Numbered from the stretch's first letter, positions 1-5,500 are shown. The stretch: 5,500 nucleotides of DNA from Sphingomonadales bacterium (GCA_017304125.1 JAFKLV010000154.1:1-5500), one strand, 5' to 3'. Notes: generated by a model from the letters alone, not told the origin. Made by a program: numbers and translations.

Positions 1-1308
1 CGTCGCATCGCGCTCCACCACCACCAGCCCCGGCGCAAGCGCCGGGAGCAGGCCGTTCTTGCTCGCCGCGGTCAGCAGCGCGGTGCCCGCCGGGCCGCCG
101 CCGACGATCAGCGTCTCGGCGACGCGCGGCTGGCCGGCATGCGCGCGCGCGATCCGCGGGGTCGCACAGGCGGCATCGAGCGCCGCGATCACCCGCGTCG
201 CATCCGCCGCGGTCATCCGGTCGCTCAGCGGCAGCGAGACGATCCGCGCGCCCAGCGCATCGGCCACCGGGGTCGGCTCGATCGTCGCGACTTCGCGCAC
301 CCACGGCTGCTCGCCGAGATGCGGGCTGAAATATTTGCCACAGCCGATCCCCTCGGCATCGAGCGCGGCGATCACCTGTTCGCGATCGACGCTTTCGGGC
401 AGCATCACCGGGAAAAACCCCAGCGCTTGTTTGCCGACCGGCGCCGGCTGGATGTCATAATGGTCGCCGATCGCGGTGCGATAGGCCGCCGCGACCTGCT
501 CGCGCGCGGCGCACACCGCGTCGAACCGCTCGAGCTGCGCATTGGCGATCGCCGCCAGCACCTCGGGCAGTTTGGCGTTGAGCCCCGGCAGCGTGGCGCT
601 GCGCGCGCCGGCAAAGCCGAAATTGGCCATCGCGCGCAGCCGCTCGATTGTATCGCGATCCCCGCAATGGATCAGCGCGCCCTCGGCCACCGCGAACGGC
701 TTGGTCGCGTGCATCGAAAAGACCACCGGGAAAGGCGCGCCGGCGCCGAACCCCAGCCCGTCCGCGTCGGTCGTGCCGAGCGAGGCGGCGGCGTCGATCA
801 CCACCTTCACCCCGTGGCGCCGCGACAGCCAGGCATAGCGATCGAGGTCGATCGCGCGGCCAAAGGTCGCATAAGGCACCACCGCCGCGATCTTCTCGCC
901 GTGGCGCAGGAGCAATTGCTCCTCGGCAAGCGCGCTCGCGGTCCAGTCGTCGGGATCGACATCGCACACCAATGGGGTCAGCCCGGCCCACCACGCCGCC
1001 TCGGCAGTCGCGGCAAAGGTCAGCGCGGGCATCACCGCGAGGCGGCCCCGCCCCTCGCCCACCGCGTCCTTGAGCGCGATCATCAGCCCGAGCGTCGCAT
1101 TGGCGACCGTCAGGCTCGCCCCGCGGCCGCCGAACAGCCGCGCGGTCGCCGCTTCCTCGAAGCGGCGCGCTTCAGGGCCGAAATTGCTGTAGATCCCGGA
1201 TTGTTCGATCCGCTCCAACGCGTCGCGATAGTCCGCGAGGCGCGGCGGATTGGGAGCGATCAGTGGCAGGCGCTGCATCGTCAGGCGGTTCCTTTCCGCC
1301 GCGCTCAT
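1..1308 (-). CDS. DegT-type PLP aminotransferase fused to an FAD/NAD(P)-binding oxidoreductase domain (3' part outside window)
   Basis: Translating the minus strand from ATG at 1308 gives 436 codons without a stop, so the gene continues past the left edge. Residues about 15-385 read as a fold-type I DegT/DnrJ/EryC1/StrS aminotransferase: YSNFGPE near 40-46, TVANATLGL at 67-75, PALTFAATAEA at 94-104, VVIDAAAS at 169-176 (Asp172 expected to pair with the PLP nitrogen), and SMHATKPF at 198-205 with Lys203 as the expected PLP-binding lysine. After a short linker, residues 399-433 form a beta strand, the turn GGGPAG (403-408), a helix and a second strand ending VVVERD, which is the start of a Rossmann fold for FAD or NAD(P). 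The start is supported by AGGAGG nine bases upstream. Family members transaminate keto-sugars or keto-cyclitols, or make aminoshikimate-type aromatics; the substrate here is unknown. The oxidoreductase class cannot be fixed from this fragment. A flavin N- or C-monooxygenase is possible. Confidence 0.85.
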   Translation of the reverse strand, partial: MSAAERNRLTMQRLPLIAPNPPRLADYRDALERIEQSGIYSNFGPEARRFEEAATARLFGGRGASLTVANATLGLMIALKDAVGEGRGRLAVMPALTFAATAEAAWWAGLTPLVCDVDPDDWTASALAEEQLLLRHGEKIAAVVPYATFGRAIDLDRYAWLSRRHGVKVVIDAAASLGTTDADGLGFGAGAPFPVVFSMHATKPFAVAEGALIHCGDRDTIERLRAMANFGFAGARSATLPGLNAKLPEVLAAIANAQLERFDAVCAAREQVAAAYRTAIGDHYDIQPAPVGKQALGFFPVMLPESVDREQVIAALDAEGIGCGKYFSPHLGEQPWVREVATIEPTPVADALGARIVSLPLSDRMTAADATRVIAALDAACATPRIARAHAGQPRVAETLIVGGGPAGTALLTAASKNGLLPALAPGLVVVERDAT

Positions 1309-1317
1309 GCACGCAAG

Positions 1318-1323
1318 CCTCCT
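1318..1323 (-). promoter_or_regulatory. Consensus Shine-Dalgarno site for the aminotransferase-oxidoreductase gene
   Basis: The minus strand reads AGGAGG here, nine bases before the ATG at 1308. It is the best ribosome site in the window and fixes the start at 1308 rather than the in-frame ATG at 1278, ten codons further in. It suggests that the gene is translated independently even if it is co-transcribed with the upstream chorismate mutase gene. Confidence 0.75.
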
Positions 1324-1388
1324 AAGGACCGGTTAGCGCGCGATTTTTTTTGAAGAACCGCAATCGCTCGACCGCCGTCGGCCCAGGT

Positions 1389-1688
1389 CTAACGCCGGTC
1401 GAACGCCTCGAACTCATACGCGATCGAAGCCTCGACCAGCCGATCCCACAGGTCGGCGACCGCCGCACCCGGGATACCGGCCGCCTCGGCCGCGGCACGG
1501 GCGTTGGCGATCACCTGCGCCTTGCGCGCCTCGTCGCGCACCGCACCGCGCTCGGGCTTTATCCGCGCGGCGGCATCCATATAGTCGAAACGACGGCGGA
1601 GCAGCACGACCAGCTCGCGATCGACCTGATCGACGCCGGCGCGAACCTCCGCCATGTTAGTGCATTGCGATCCGGGAAGGATTGTCAT
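1389..1688 (-). CDS. Chorismate mutase, AroQ fold, isochorismate-pyruvate lyase (PchB)-like
   Basis: This 99-residue, all-helical protein has the length and pattern of single-domain AroQ chorismate mutases and the related lyase PchB. Such enzymes rearrange chorismate to prephenate, or split isochorismate to salicylate and pyruvate, in the cytoplasm. Aligned by eye with the E. coli P-protein mutase domain and with PchB, Arg16, Arg33 and Lys44 match the conserved substrate-binding residues, and Arg55 matches E. coli Arg51. The position of E. coli Gln88 / PchB Gln90 is Glu92 here. The N-terminal segment SQCTNMAEVR resembles the start of PchB (ECTGLADIR-like), which favours the ATG at 1688 over the internal ATG at 1655; neither has a clear ribosome site. 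The stop is TAG at 1389. The gene lies 80 bases upstream of the aminotransferase fusion on the same strand, so an operon is plausible. Mutase versus lyase activity is undecided. Confidence 0.87.
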   Translation of the reverse strand: MTILPGSQCTNMAEVRAGVDQVDRELVVLLRRRFDYMDAAARIKPERGAVRDEARKAQVIANARAAAEAAGIPGAAVADLWDRLVEASIAYEFEAFDRR

Positions 1689-1799
1689 GCCGTGTGCTCT
1701 GGCGAGCGAACGGCGCGCTGTCCAGCCGCCACGACCGGCTTGACGGCGATACGCTGTGGCAACACATTCGGTTCATAAAACAGATCAACGAGGGGAACC

Positions 1800-2021
1800 A
1801 TGGTTTTCAGCATCCTCCTGCTATTGCAGGTCCAACCGATCCCGGCCCCGGGCAAACCGGCTCAGGATAAGGTGGTATGTCGCACGCAATCGGTGACAGG
1901 CAGCCTCATCGCCTCCAAGAAGGTTTGCCTGACCGCCGCGCAATGGAAGGAGCGCGATCGCGACATGCAGGAGATGATCGATAAGATCCAGCAGACCAGC
2001 GCCGGCCCGAGCGGCAAGTAG
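1800..2021 (+). CDS. Small exported protein of unknown function with two cysteines
   Basis: This is a 73-residue protein whose function I do not recognise. The first nine residues (MVFSILLLL) are a short hydrophobic segment, followed by a proline-rich stretch (VQPIPAPGKPAQ). It could be a short signal peptide or an N-terminal anchor, though it lacks the usual basic n-region. The rest is compact: VVC at 25-27, TGSLI at 33-37, KKVCLTAAQW at 40-49, then a charged helix with several Met, Lys and Glu residues. Cys27 and Cys43 could form a disulfide outside the cytoplasm. The layout (Cys, TGS, 16-residue spacing, Cys, Trp) resembles small hypothetical proteins that I believe are frequent in sphingomonads; that is memory, not a search. 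GAGGGG at 1790-1795 just before the ATG and an in-frame stop at 1776-1778 fix the start. It is divergent from the chorismate mutase gene. Confidence 0.72.
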   Translation: MVFSILLLLQVQPIPAPGKPAQDKVVCRTQSVTGSLIASKKVCLTAAQWKERDRDMQEMIDKIQQTSAGPSGK

Positions 2022-2038
2022 CCCGCGCTTCCTTCATC

Positions 2039-2067
2039 TTGACTCCGACGCGCCCGCCCGCTAGGCG
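2039..2067 (+). promoter_or_regulatory. Candidate sigma-70 promoter for rpsD
   Basis: TTGACT at 2039-2044 matches five of six bases of the -35 consensus. Seventeen bases later, TAGGCG at 2062-2067 is a poor match to the textbook -10. A strong -35 with a GC-rich TAG-type -10 is what I would expect for housekeeping promoters in this bacterial group. Transcription would start near 2075 and give a leader of roughly 110 bases before the rpsD ATG. It lies just after the stop codon of the small exported protein, so rpsD would be its own transcription unit. The assignment is by inspection only. Confidence 0.5.
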
Positions 2068-2093
2068 CGCGCCTTCGCAATCGGCCCCGTATC

Positions 2094-2149
2094 CCCGGTG
2101 AAGCGGTGGCCCTGCGTTTCCATACGTGAAGCGTCAGAGCGAAACCGGG
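2094..2149 (+). promoter_or_regulatory. Possible structured leader of rpsD mRNA
   Basis: Within the leader, CCCGGT at 2094-2099 can pair with ACCGGG at 2144-2149. Inside that closing stem, CGTTTC at 2115-2120 can pair with GAAGCG at 2128-2133 (one G-U pair) around a seven-base loop. S4 is known to repress translation by binding structured leaders in E. coli (alpha operon) and in Bacillus (rpsD), so a regulatory leader is reasonable here. Short complementary segments are common in GC-rich DNA, and I see no match to a named leader motif. Confidence 0.3.
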
Positions 2150-2172
2150 ACGAACCGTTGTTCGCAGATTGA

Positions 2173-2177
2173 AGGAA
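2173..2177 (+). promoter_or_regulatory. Shine-Dalgarno site fixing the rpsD start
   Basis: AGGAA within GAAGGAAAG lies about five bases before ATG 2183. The reading frame stays open upstream to a GTG at 2126, but that start has no ribosome site and would add 19 residues unlike any S4 N-terminus, so 2183 is preferred. Confidence 0.65.
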
Positions 2178-2182
2178 AGATC

Positions 2183-2797
2183 ATGTCGAAGCGCTCGAGC
2201 GCCAAGTACAAACTCGACCGCCGGATGGGCGAAAACATCTGGGGTCGCCCGAAGAGCCCGGTCAACAAGCGTGAATATGGCCCCGGCCAGCACGGCCAGC
2301 GCCGCAAGGGCAAGATGTCGGACTTCGGCATCCAGCTGCGCGCCAAGCAGAAGCTCAAGGGCTATTATGGCGACGTGACGGAAAAGCAGTTCCGCCAGTG
2401 CTATGACGAAGCCGCCCGGATGAAGGGCGATACCTCGCAGAACCTGATCGGCCTGCTTGAGCGTCGCCTCGACATGCTCGTCTATCGCGCCAAGTTCGCG
2501 CCGACGATCTTCGCCGCACGTCAGCTCGTCAGCCACGGCCACGTCTATGTGAACGGCGTGAAGTGCAACATCGCGTCGCGTCGCGTGTCGCTGAACGACG
2601 AGATCACGCTCGGCAAGAAGGCGCAGGAAATGGCGCTGGTGCTCGAAGCGCAGGGCCTCGCCGAGCGCGAAGTCCCCGACTATGTCGCGCAGGACGGCAC
2701 CGCCAAGGTCACCTTCATCCGCGTTCCGACGCTGGACGAAGTGCCCTATCCGGTGAAGATGGAACCGAATCTGGTCGTCGAATTCTATTCGCGCTGA
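2183..2797 (+). CDS. rpsD: 30S ribosomal protein S4
   Basis: The gene encodes a 204-residue ribosomal protein S4, close to the usual 200-209 of bacterial S4. S4 binds 16S rRNA directly early in small-subunit assembly and contributes to decoding fidelity and the mRNA entry site. The N-terminal part carries RRMGENIWGRPKSP (13-26) and the hallmark REYGPGQHGQRRKGK (30-44). The S4 RNA-binding domain spans about 94-155, beginning RRLDMLVYRAKFAPT, with the signature ARQLVSHGHVYVNG at 112-125. The N-terminus has no cysteine cluster, so this is the zinc-independent form; the only cysteines are Cys73 and Cys128. As is typical of alphaproteobacteria, the gene is separate from the rpsM-rpsK-rpoA cluster. 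It has its own candidate promoter and a strong terminator 23 bases after the stop. It appears intact. Confidence 0.98.
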   Translation: MSKRSSAKYKLDRRMGENIWGRPKSPVNKREYGPGQHGQRRKGKMSDFGIQLRAKQKLKGYYGDVTEKQFRQCYDEAARMKGDTSQNLIGLLERRLDMLVYRAKFAPTIFAARQLVSHGHVYVNGVKCNIASRRVSLNDEITLGKKAQEMALVLEAQGLAEREVPDYVAQDGTAKVTFIRVPTLDEVPYPVKMEPNLVVEFYSR

Positions 2798-2820
2798 TCG
2801 ATCGGCCATCCGGCCAGCGA

Positions 2821-2852
2821 AAGGGCGGCTCCGGCAACGGGGCCGCCCTTTT
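2821..2852 (+). terminator. Strong intrinsic terminator of rpsD, probably bidirectional
   Basis: AAGGGCGGCTCCG at 2821-2833 pairs with CGGGGCCGCCCTT at 2838-2850 across 13 positions, with a single T-G wobble. The loop is the four-base GCAA, a GNRA tetraloop. On the plus strand the stem runs into TTTT (2849-2852). On the minus strand the same stem ends in TTT, and the converging peptidase gene stops at 2858, only eight bases from the stem. One hairpin therefore probably ends both transcripts, more efficiently in the rpsD direction. Confidence 0.9.
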
Positions 2853-2857
2853 CGTAT

Positions 2858-4831
2858 CTACATGCCCAGCGAGGCGCGGAGGAACAGATCCGCCTTGTCG
2901 AGCATCTCGGCGCGCGCGCCGGAATCGTCGAGCTGGTGATCCAGCCCCTTGAATTCGATCAGTTCCACCTTCTTGCCGGCGTCGCGCAATTTATCCCGCA
3001 TCAGCCGCGATTCGTTGATGCGCACGTTCGCATCCTGATCGCCGTGGAACATCAGCACCGGCGCCTTGATCGCCGCCGCGTTGCGCGCGGGGGAACCTTC
3101 GCGGACATGCGGGCCGTTGCCGATGAAATGGTCGACCAGCGCGAAGTTCGTATATTCGCGCGATTCGTTGCGCAGCGCTTCCAGATCGGTGACGGGCGCG
3201 ATCGCCACGATCGCCTTGAACAGATCGGCATCGAGCGCCGCCGATTGCAGCGCGGCATAGCCGCCATATGACCAGCCAACGATCGCCAGCTTGCCGGGAT
3301 TGGCGATGCCCTGCTGCGTCAGCCAGCGACCGGCGTCGTTGACGTCGCCGATCGCGGTGCGCCACGATTGAAAGCCGTTCTTCTGGAACCACGCCTCGCC
3401 ATAGCCGATCGATCCGCGGAAGTTCGGCTGAAGCACGGCATAACCGCGCGCGGCGAAGAATTGCGCCAGCCAGTCGAAACCCCATTCGTCGCGCGCGCCG
3501 GGGCCGCCATGCGGCATCACGATCGCCGGCAGGTTCTTGCCCGTGCTGCCCACGGGCAGCGTCAGATAGCCGGGGATCATCGTGCCGTCCGCCGCGCGAT
3601 AGGTGATCGGCGTCATCGTCGCGAGTTTGATGTTCGCCAGTTCGGGGCGCGCCGCCAGCACTTCCTCCAGCTTCCACGTATCCTTGTGGAACAGGTAATA
3701 GCGGCCGGGATCGTCATCGCTGCTCGCACGCAGCAGCAGATCCCGTTCGTCGGCGCCGGCATCAACGAAGCGAATCTGCGGCAGGTTCGGGATCGCCTTG
3801 CCCAGCGCGACGGCGAGCTTCGCCAGTTCCGGATCGAAGAATCGGGCGCTGCGCTTGTCGGTCACCCAGGTCGCACCGACAACCCGCTGTCGCCGGCCGA
3901 TACGGATCAGATCATCCACGTCGACGTTGGGGTTGGCGACGACCAGTTGCTTCGTCAGGCTGCCGTCGAGCGAGATCCGAAATACCGCCCGCCGCCCGTC
4001 GGCATCGTCGAAGCCATAGACTGCGTCGAGCGCCGGATCGACCGCGACCGGGTAGAACCCGCGTCCGCTACCTGCCCCGATGCGATATTGGCCGAGCGTC
4101 TGCCAGCTTCGCTCGCCGCGCTTGCGATAGCTGTAGGAGATTGTGTCGCCGCTGTAGCCGCCGGCGGTTTCTCCCTGATTGCCCATCACGCGCACCGCGC
4201 CGATGCCGTCGCTGATATAATCGGCGACGTGCGTCCTGGGCTGCTCTACCGGGCGACGCGACAGCGAAACGGTGTTGACCAGATCGACGCCGACGCCACT
4301 TCGGTCATTGGCCAGACGCGTGCCGATCGTTGCTTCGGGAACATAAGTGTGGGTCATCAGGACGGAGCCCCCGGTCCCGTCGCCGGTCCAGTCCACCACC
4401 GCGCCACCGGATTGCATGATATTCAGCGCGCGAGCAGAATTGGGTTCCTGCGACAGCTGCTTGAGCCCCTTGCCGTCACCGTTGATCGCGAACATCCGCG
4501 TGAAGCCGATCAGCGCGCCGGCGCTGTTGATCTGGACCGACGCCTGGCAGACCAGCCGCTCGGCGGTGGTCCAGCGACAATAATCGAGCCGTTCGCTCCC
4601 CTCGGCGCCGCGCAGGATCGGCTTCAGCGGGGTATTGCTGAAATCGCTGACCGTCAGCAACTGGCCTCGCGCGCCGTCTGCCACAATAACGGCTACCTTC
4701 CTGCCATCCGGCGACAGACTGATGCCCTGGATCGACTCGCGCGCGCCGAACGCTTTGGCCTCGCGCGAGGGCTCGCCATGGACGGACGCGGCGATTAACG
4801 CCACGCCGAAGAGGAATATTGCTTTGCGCAT
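2858..4831 (-). CDS. Secreted S9-family serine peptidase (prolyl oligopeptidase family)
   Basis: This 657-residue protein begins with a signal peptide, MRKAIFLFGVALIAASVHG, probably cut near residue 19, so it should act in the periplasm or outside. Residues about 30-390 are a divergent beta-propeller region (for example ISLSPDGRKVAVI at 37-49), which in this family limits substrates to peptides. Residues about 410-655 are the alpha/beta-hydrolase catalytic domain: HGGPGARDEW at 441-450 near the oxyanion hole, NFRGSIGYG at 470-478, the nucleophile motif GWSYGG with Ser521, HGDQDANV with Asp600, and GLDHQL with His632. The triad is complete and the length is normal for S9 enzymes. Cys85 and Cys95 could form a disulfide. 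AGGGG at 4841-4837 precedes the ATG. It likely cleaves short peptides, but whether it acts as an acylaminoacyl-, dipeptidyl- or oligopeptidase cannot be told. It converges on rpsD and diverges from cobB. Confidence 0.94.
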   Translation of the reverse strand: MRKAIFLFGVALIAASVHGEPSREAKAFGARESIQGISLSPDGRKVAVIVADGARGQLLTVSDFSNTPLKPILRGAEGSERLDYCRWTTAERLVCQASVQINSAGALIGFTRMFAINGDGKGLKQLSQEPNSARALNIMQSGGAVVDWTGDGTGGSVLMTHTYVPEATIGTRLANDRSGVGVDLVNTVSLSRRPVEQPRTHVADYISDGIGAVRVMGNQGETAGGYSGDTISYSYRKRGERSWQTLGQYRIGAGSGRGFYPVAVDPALDAVYGFDDADGRRAVFRISLDGSLTKQLVVANPNVDVDDLIRIGRRQRVVGATWVTDKRSARFFDPELAKLAVALGKAIPNLPQIRFVDAGADERDLLLRASSDDDPGRYYLFHKDTWKLEEVLAARPELANIKLATMTPITYRAADGTMIPGYLTLPVGSTGKNLPAIVMPHGGPGARDEWGFDWLAQFFAARGYAVLQPNFRGSIGYGEAWFQKNGFQSWRTAIGDVNDAGRWLTQQGIANPGKLAIVGWSYGGYAALQSAALDADLFKAIVAIAPVTDLEALRNESREYTNFALVDHFIGNGPHVREGSPARNAAAIKAPVLMFHGDQDANVRINESRLMRDKLRDAGKKVELIEFKGLDHQLDDSGARAEMLDKADLFLRASLGM

Positions 4832-4854
4832 CTTTGCCCCTGTTCCCCCACGTC

Positions 4855-4882
4855 ATGCTATCGCTGATCGCGACGGACACAA
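4855..4882 (-). promoter_or_regulatory. Weak candidate promoter for the S9 peptidase gene
   Basis: Reading the minus strand in the 81-base gap, TTGTGT (4882-4877) and TAGCAT (4860-4855) are separated by 16 bases. They match the -35 consensus at three positions and the -10 consensus at four, leaving a short leader before ATG 4831. The position is sensible but the match is modest. I found no convincing plus-strand promoter for cobB in the same gap. Confidence 0.28.
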
Positions 4883-4912
4883 GCGGCTGAACGTACGACA
4901 GATGGGAAATAT

Positions 4913-5500
4913 GTGAGAGATATCACCAATATCGTGGTACTTACCGGCGCCGGCATCTCCGCCGAGAGCGGCCTCGCCACCTTCCGCGGCCCGGGCGGTT
5001 TGTGGGAGGGGCATCGCGTCGAGGATGTCTGCACCCCCGAGGCGCTGGCGCGCGATGCGGCACTGGTACACCGCTTCTACGACGCGCGCCGGGCCGCCCT
5101 TGGCACGGTCGCGCCCAATGCGGCGCATGACGCACTGGCGCGGCTCGATCGCGACTGGCCGGGCCAATTGCTGATCGTCACCCAGAATGTCGACGATTTG
5201 CACGAACGCGCCGGGGCCCGGCGGATGCTCCATATGCACGGCGAGTTGAACTCGGCGTTATGCGCTGCCTGCGAGGCGCGGACGGCGTGGACCACGGGCC
5301 TGCCGCCGGGCACGACATGCGACGATTGCGGCGCGCCGTTGCTCCGCCCCGACATCGTGTTCTTCGGCGAGATGCCCTATCATATGGACGCGATCGACCG
5401 CGCGCTGGCGGAGTGCGATCTATTCGTCTCGATCGGCACCTCGGGCGCGGTTTATCCCGCCGCGGGCTTCGTCCAGACCGCGCGCTATCACGGCGCGGCG
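4913..5500 (+). CDS. cobB: NAD-dependent protein deacylase, CobB-type class III sirtuin (3' end outside window)
   Basis: The 196 visible residues cover most of a sirtuin, an enzyme that uses NAD+ to remove acetyl or longer acyl groups from lysines of cytoplasmic proteins, releasing nicotinamide and O-acyl-ADP-ribose. The NAD-binding motif GAGISAESGLATFRG is at 12-26. TQNVDDLHERAG (90-101) and HMHGEL (107-112, catalytic His109) follow. The zinc site is Cys117/Cys120 and Cys136/Cys139, and GTSGAVYPAAGF is at 175-186. Tyr56 and Arg59 in FYDARR match the Tyr-x-x-Arg pair that in SIRT5 and CobB binds acidic acyl groups, so desuccinylation is possible. Translation must start at GTG 4913: the upstream frame closes at 4865-4867 and offers no ATG. 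The ribosome site is weak (GGGAAA at 4904-4909). No long N-terminal extension is present, as in other short bacterial CobB proteins. The gene runs off the right edge intact. Confidence 0.95.
   Translation, partial: MRDITNIVVLTGAGISAESGLATFRGPGGLWEGHRVEDVCTPEALARDAALVHRFYDARRAALGTVAPNAAHDALARLDRDWPGQLLIVTQNVDDLHERAGARRMLHMHGELNSALCAACEARTAWTTGLPPGTTCDDCGAPLLRPDIVFFGEMPYHMDAIDRALAECDLFVSIGTSGAVYPAAGFVQTARYHGAA

Noticed and set aside
455..994. Minus-strand open frame of 179 codons within the aminotransferase gene
   Set aside because: It is another frame of the same strand as the fusion gene and gives an Arg-rich, featureless product.
1324..1351. Plus-strand terminator ending in T8
   Set aside because: No convincing stem precedes the T run and no plus-strand gene ends there.
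139..1353. Long plus-strand open frame of 404 codons
   Set aside because: It is antisense to the aminotransferase fusion. Its product is rich in Arg, His and Gly with no recognisable domain, as expected of an opposite-strand frame in GC-rich coding DNA, whereas the minus-strand frame has clear family motifs.
1740..1768. Possible promoter for the small exported gene (TTGACG, 17 bases, CACATT)
   Set aside because: The -35 is good but the -10 matches only three of six bases, and no other evidence supports it.
1862..2809. Minus-strand open frame of 315 codons across rpsD
   Set aside because: It lies antisense to rpsD and to the end of the small exported gene; the translation has no domain signature and rpsD is unmistakable.
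2804..2815. Short GGCC-ATCC-GGCC hairpin just after rpsD
   Set aside because: Four base pairs without a T tract; the much stronger hairpin at 2821-2852 explains termination.
3368..4798. Plus-strand open frame of 476 codons inside the peptidase gene
   Set aside because: It is antisense to a peptidase with a complete catalytic triad; low-complexity Arg/Ala-rich product without motifs.
4853..5239. Minus-strand open frame of 128 codons opposite cobB
   Set aside because: It is antisense to clear sirtuin motifs and overlaps the peptidase promoter region; nothing in it is recognisable.
1..5500. CRISPR array, tRNA or rRNA gene, insertion sequence, toxin-antitoxin pair or phage genes
   Set aside because: None of the expected repeats, inverted ends, cloverleaf signatures or protein motifs was seen on either strand.

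Overview
The window looks like ordinary chromosomal sequence from a high-GC alphaproteobacterium, most probably a member of the Sphingomonadales. The grounds are the GC-rich codon use throughout, an S4 ribosomal protein of the zinc-free type encoded on its own rather than in an alpha operon, a secreted S9 peptidase, and a small secreted protein of a kind I associate with sphingomonads. The taxonomic call rests on recognition by eye, not on a search.

Layout. Positions 1-1688 hold two minus-strand genes read in the order chorismate mutase/isochorismate-pyruvate lyase-like protein (1688-1389), then a large protein that starts at 1308 and runs off the left edge. The visible 436 residues of that protein are a complete DegT/DnrJ/EryC1/StrS-type PLP aminotransferase followed in the same frame by the first dinucleotide-binding fold of an FAD/NAD(P)-dependent oxidoreductase. 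This fusion beside a chorismate-handling enzyme is the most unusual thing in the window. Divergent from it is a small plus-strand gene for an exported 73-residue protein with two cysteines (1800-2021). Next comes rpsD (2183-2797, ribosomal protein S4) with a good candidate promoter, a roughly 110-base leader that can fold, and a very strong terminator at 2821-2852. On the minus strand, converging on that terminator, is a 657-residue secreted S9 prolyl-oligopeptidase-family peptidase (4831-2858). Divergent from it, across 81 bases, is a cobB-type sirtuin deacylase (from 4913, GTG start) that runs off the right edge.

How the genes relate. rpsD, the peptidase and cobB look like independent single-gene units. 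Only the chorismate mutase and the aminotransferase-oxidoreductase fusion look like a possible functional pair: same strand, 80 bases apart, with no terminator between them that I can see. Their joint product cannot be read from the sequence; an amino or N-oxygenated metabolite derived from chorismate is a hypothesis only. There are no RNA genes, mobile elements, CRISPR arrays or long repeats. No gene-free stretch exceeds about 160 bases.
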